A DNA stretch of 6,051 nt from Omnitrophica WOR_2 bacterium RBG_13_41_10 (GTDB taxonomy: Bacteria; Omnitrophota; Gorgyraeia; Gygaellales; Profunditerraquicolaceae), in NCBI GenBank assembly GCA_001805465.1, contig MHGH01000015.1:58289-64339 (forward strand), written 5' to 3'. Below the pieces are notes generated by a model that did not search any database, was not told where the DNA came from, and saw only the letters and a list, made by a program, of their open reading frames with translations. The first letter of the stretch is position 1. Each line of letters begins with the position of its first letter. A program made the translations under genes and the position numbers. Below are positions 5,643 to 6,051 of this stretch, piece by piece.

Positions 5643-5792
5643 ATGGCAGAGAAAGGTTATTGCGTAAAGTGTAAAACTATGAGAGAAATGAAGAATGAGC
5701 AAAAGGTCACCATGAAAAACGGCCGCCTGGCCATGAAAGGCAAATGCCCTAATTGCGATACCGGTATGTATAAGATTTTAGGTAAAAAATAA
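5643..5792 (+). CDS. Small DUF5679-type zinc-ribbon protein, 49 residues
   Basis: This short complete gene starts MAEKGYCVKC and ends YKILGKK. Two CxxC knuckles, Cys7/Cys10 and Cys35/Cys38, would hold one structural zinc. Between them lies the KNGRLAMKGKCPNC block characteristic of DUF5679, a small bacterial family of unknown function. It is very basic (many Lys, plus Arg), which would suit nucleic-acid or ribosome contact, but that is inference. Support for a real gene is strong: a perfect ribosome binding site 7 bases upstream, a good sigma70 promoter, family-typical length and intact Cys pairs. The next gene, the ribosome-silencing factor rsfS, begins within about 15 bases, so the two are probably co-transcribed. 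Confidence 0.9.
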   Translation: MAEKGYCVKCKTMREMKNEQKVTMKNGRLAMKGKCPNCDTGMYKILGKK

Positions 5793-5799
5793 GGGAGGT
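5793..5799 (+). promoter_or_regulatory. Ribosome binding site of rsfS
   Basis: GGGAGGT directly follows the DUF5679 stop codon, and TAAGG at 5790-5794 overlaps that stop. The first element lies about 7-8 bases before an in-frame ATA at 5807; the second lies 6 bases before an in-frame ATT at 5801. Its strength shows that rsfS initiates here, despite the absence of ATG, GTG or TTG. Confidence 0.7.
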
Positions 5800-5800
5800 C

Positions 5801-6051
5801 ATTTCCATAGAAGCAAAAAAATTATCGCTACGTATTACGGCAGTTGCTAAATCTAAAAAGGCCCAAGATGTAGTTGTCTTGGATATGCGCGATGTCACTA
5901 GCTTCTGCGATTATTTTGTAATCTTAAGCTGCACTTCCTTGAAACAGGTAAACGCAGTTAAAGAAGCAATAATTGAAGATTTAGATAAAGAAAGAATAAA
6001 GCCTCTCTCTAGGGTAGCTTCCCAGGATGAATCTGGCTGGGTAGTTTTGGA
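5801..6051 (+). CDS. rsfS: Ribosomal silencing factor RsfS (Iojap/DUF143), 5' part
   Basis: The frame runs off the window end after about 83 codons. RsfS binds ribosomal protein L14 (uL14) on the 50S subunit and blocks subunit joining, down-regulating translation in starvation. The family pattern is clear: an N-terminal helix, then KKAQDVVVLDMRDVTSFCDYFV, a serine/threonine-rich turn SCTSLKQVNAV, and near the end the Trp in SGWVVLD. The frame is open back to the strong ribosome binding site, but the first ATG, GTG or TTG is the TTG at 5879, followed by ATG at 5885. Both would delete the first helix. I therefore place the start at ATT 5801, with ATA 5807 as the alternative; both would be decoded by initiator tRNA as Met. 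A sequencing error at this point is the other explanation. It probably shares a transcript with the DUF5679 gene. Confidence 0.88.
   Translation, partial: MSIEAKKLSLRITAVAKSKKAQDVVVLDMRDVTSFCDYFVILSCTSLKQVNAVKEAIIEDLDKERIKPLSRVASQDESGWVVL

Overview
The window is a compact, AT-rich bacterial chromosome segment with every gene on the + strand. It holds the distal part of a tryptophan biosynthesis cluster followed by housekeeping genes. Gene order is trpC (3' end only), trpF, a roughly 510-base gene-free interval, trpB, trpA, an M16-family zinc peptidase, a CNNM/CorC-type membrane protein, a 49-residue DUF5679 zinc ribbon, and the 5' part of rsfS. AT-rich, lysine-rich coding, tight gene overlaps and a MKKCPYCAEEI-type zinc-ribbon remnant would suit an uncultivated lineage such as Candidatus Omnitrophota. 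That placement is an inference from general resemblance and is not demonstrated here.

Positions 1-776 encode the end of indole-3-glycerol-phosphate synthase and all of phosphoribosylanthranilate isomerase, overlapping by 7 bases with a TTG start. Positions 777-1289 contain no convincing intact gene. This interval holds a conspicuous GC-rich imperfect palindrome (779-956) with nested hairpins. Next comes a second structured stretch (957-1150) and a 19-codon fragment of a zinc-ribbon protein. A textbook sigma70 promoter (TTGACA, 17 bases, TATAAT) then sits just before trpB. The trp cluster is therefore split into an upstream trpCF block and a trpBA block that probably has its own promoter.

Positions 1290-5549 look like one transcription unit. 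trpB and trpA overlap by ATGA, trpA and the peptidase gene overlap by 8 bases, and the CNNM gene starts 6 bases after the peptidase stop. TrpB and TrpA form tryptophan synthase, and TrpC and TrpF make its substrate; all the catalytic residues that can be located are present. A second sigma70-like promoter (5550-5577) precedes the DUF5679 gene and rsfS. The rsfS frame is clear but has no ATG, GTG or TTG where the family should start, so a non-canonical AUU or AUA start is likely.

I found no defence system, CRISPR array, tRNA, rRNA or transposase. The least explained parts are the structured interval between trpF and trpB, the start of rsfS, and the CNNM protein without its usual C-terminal domain.
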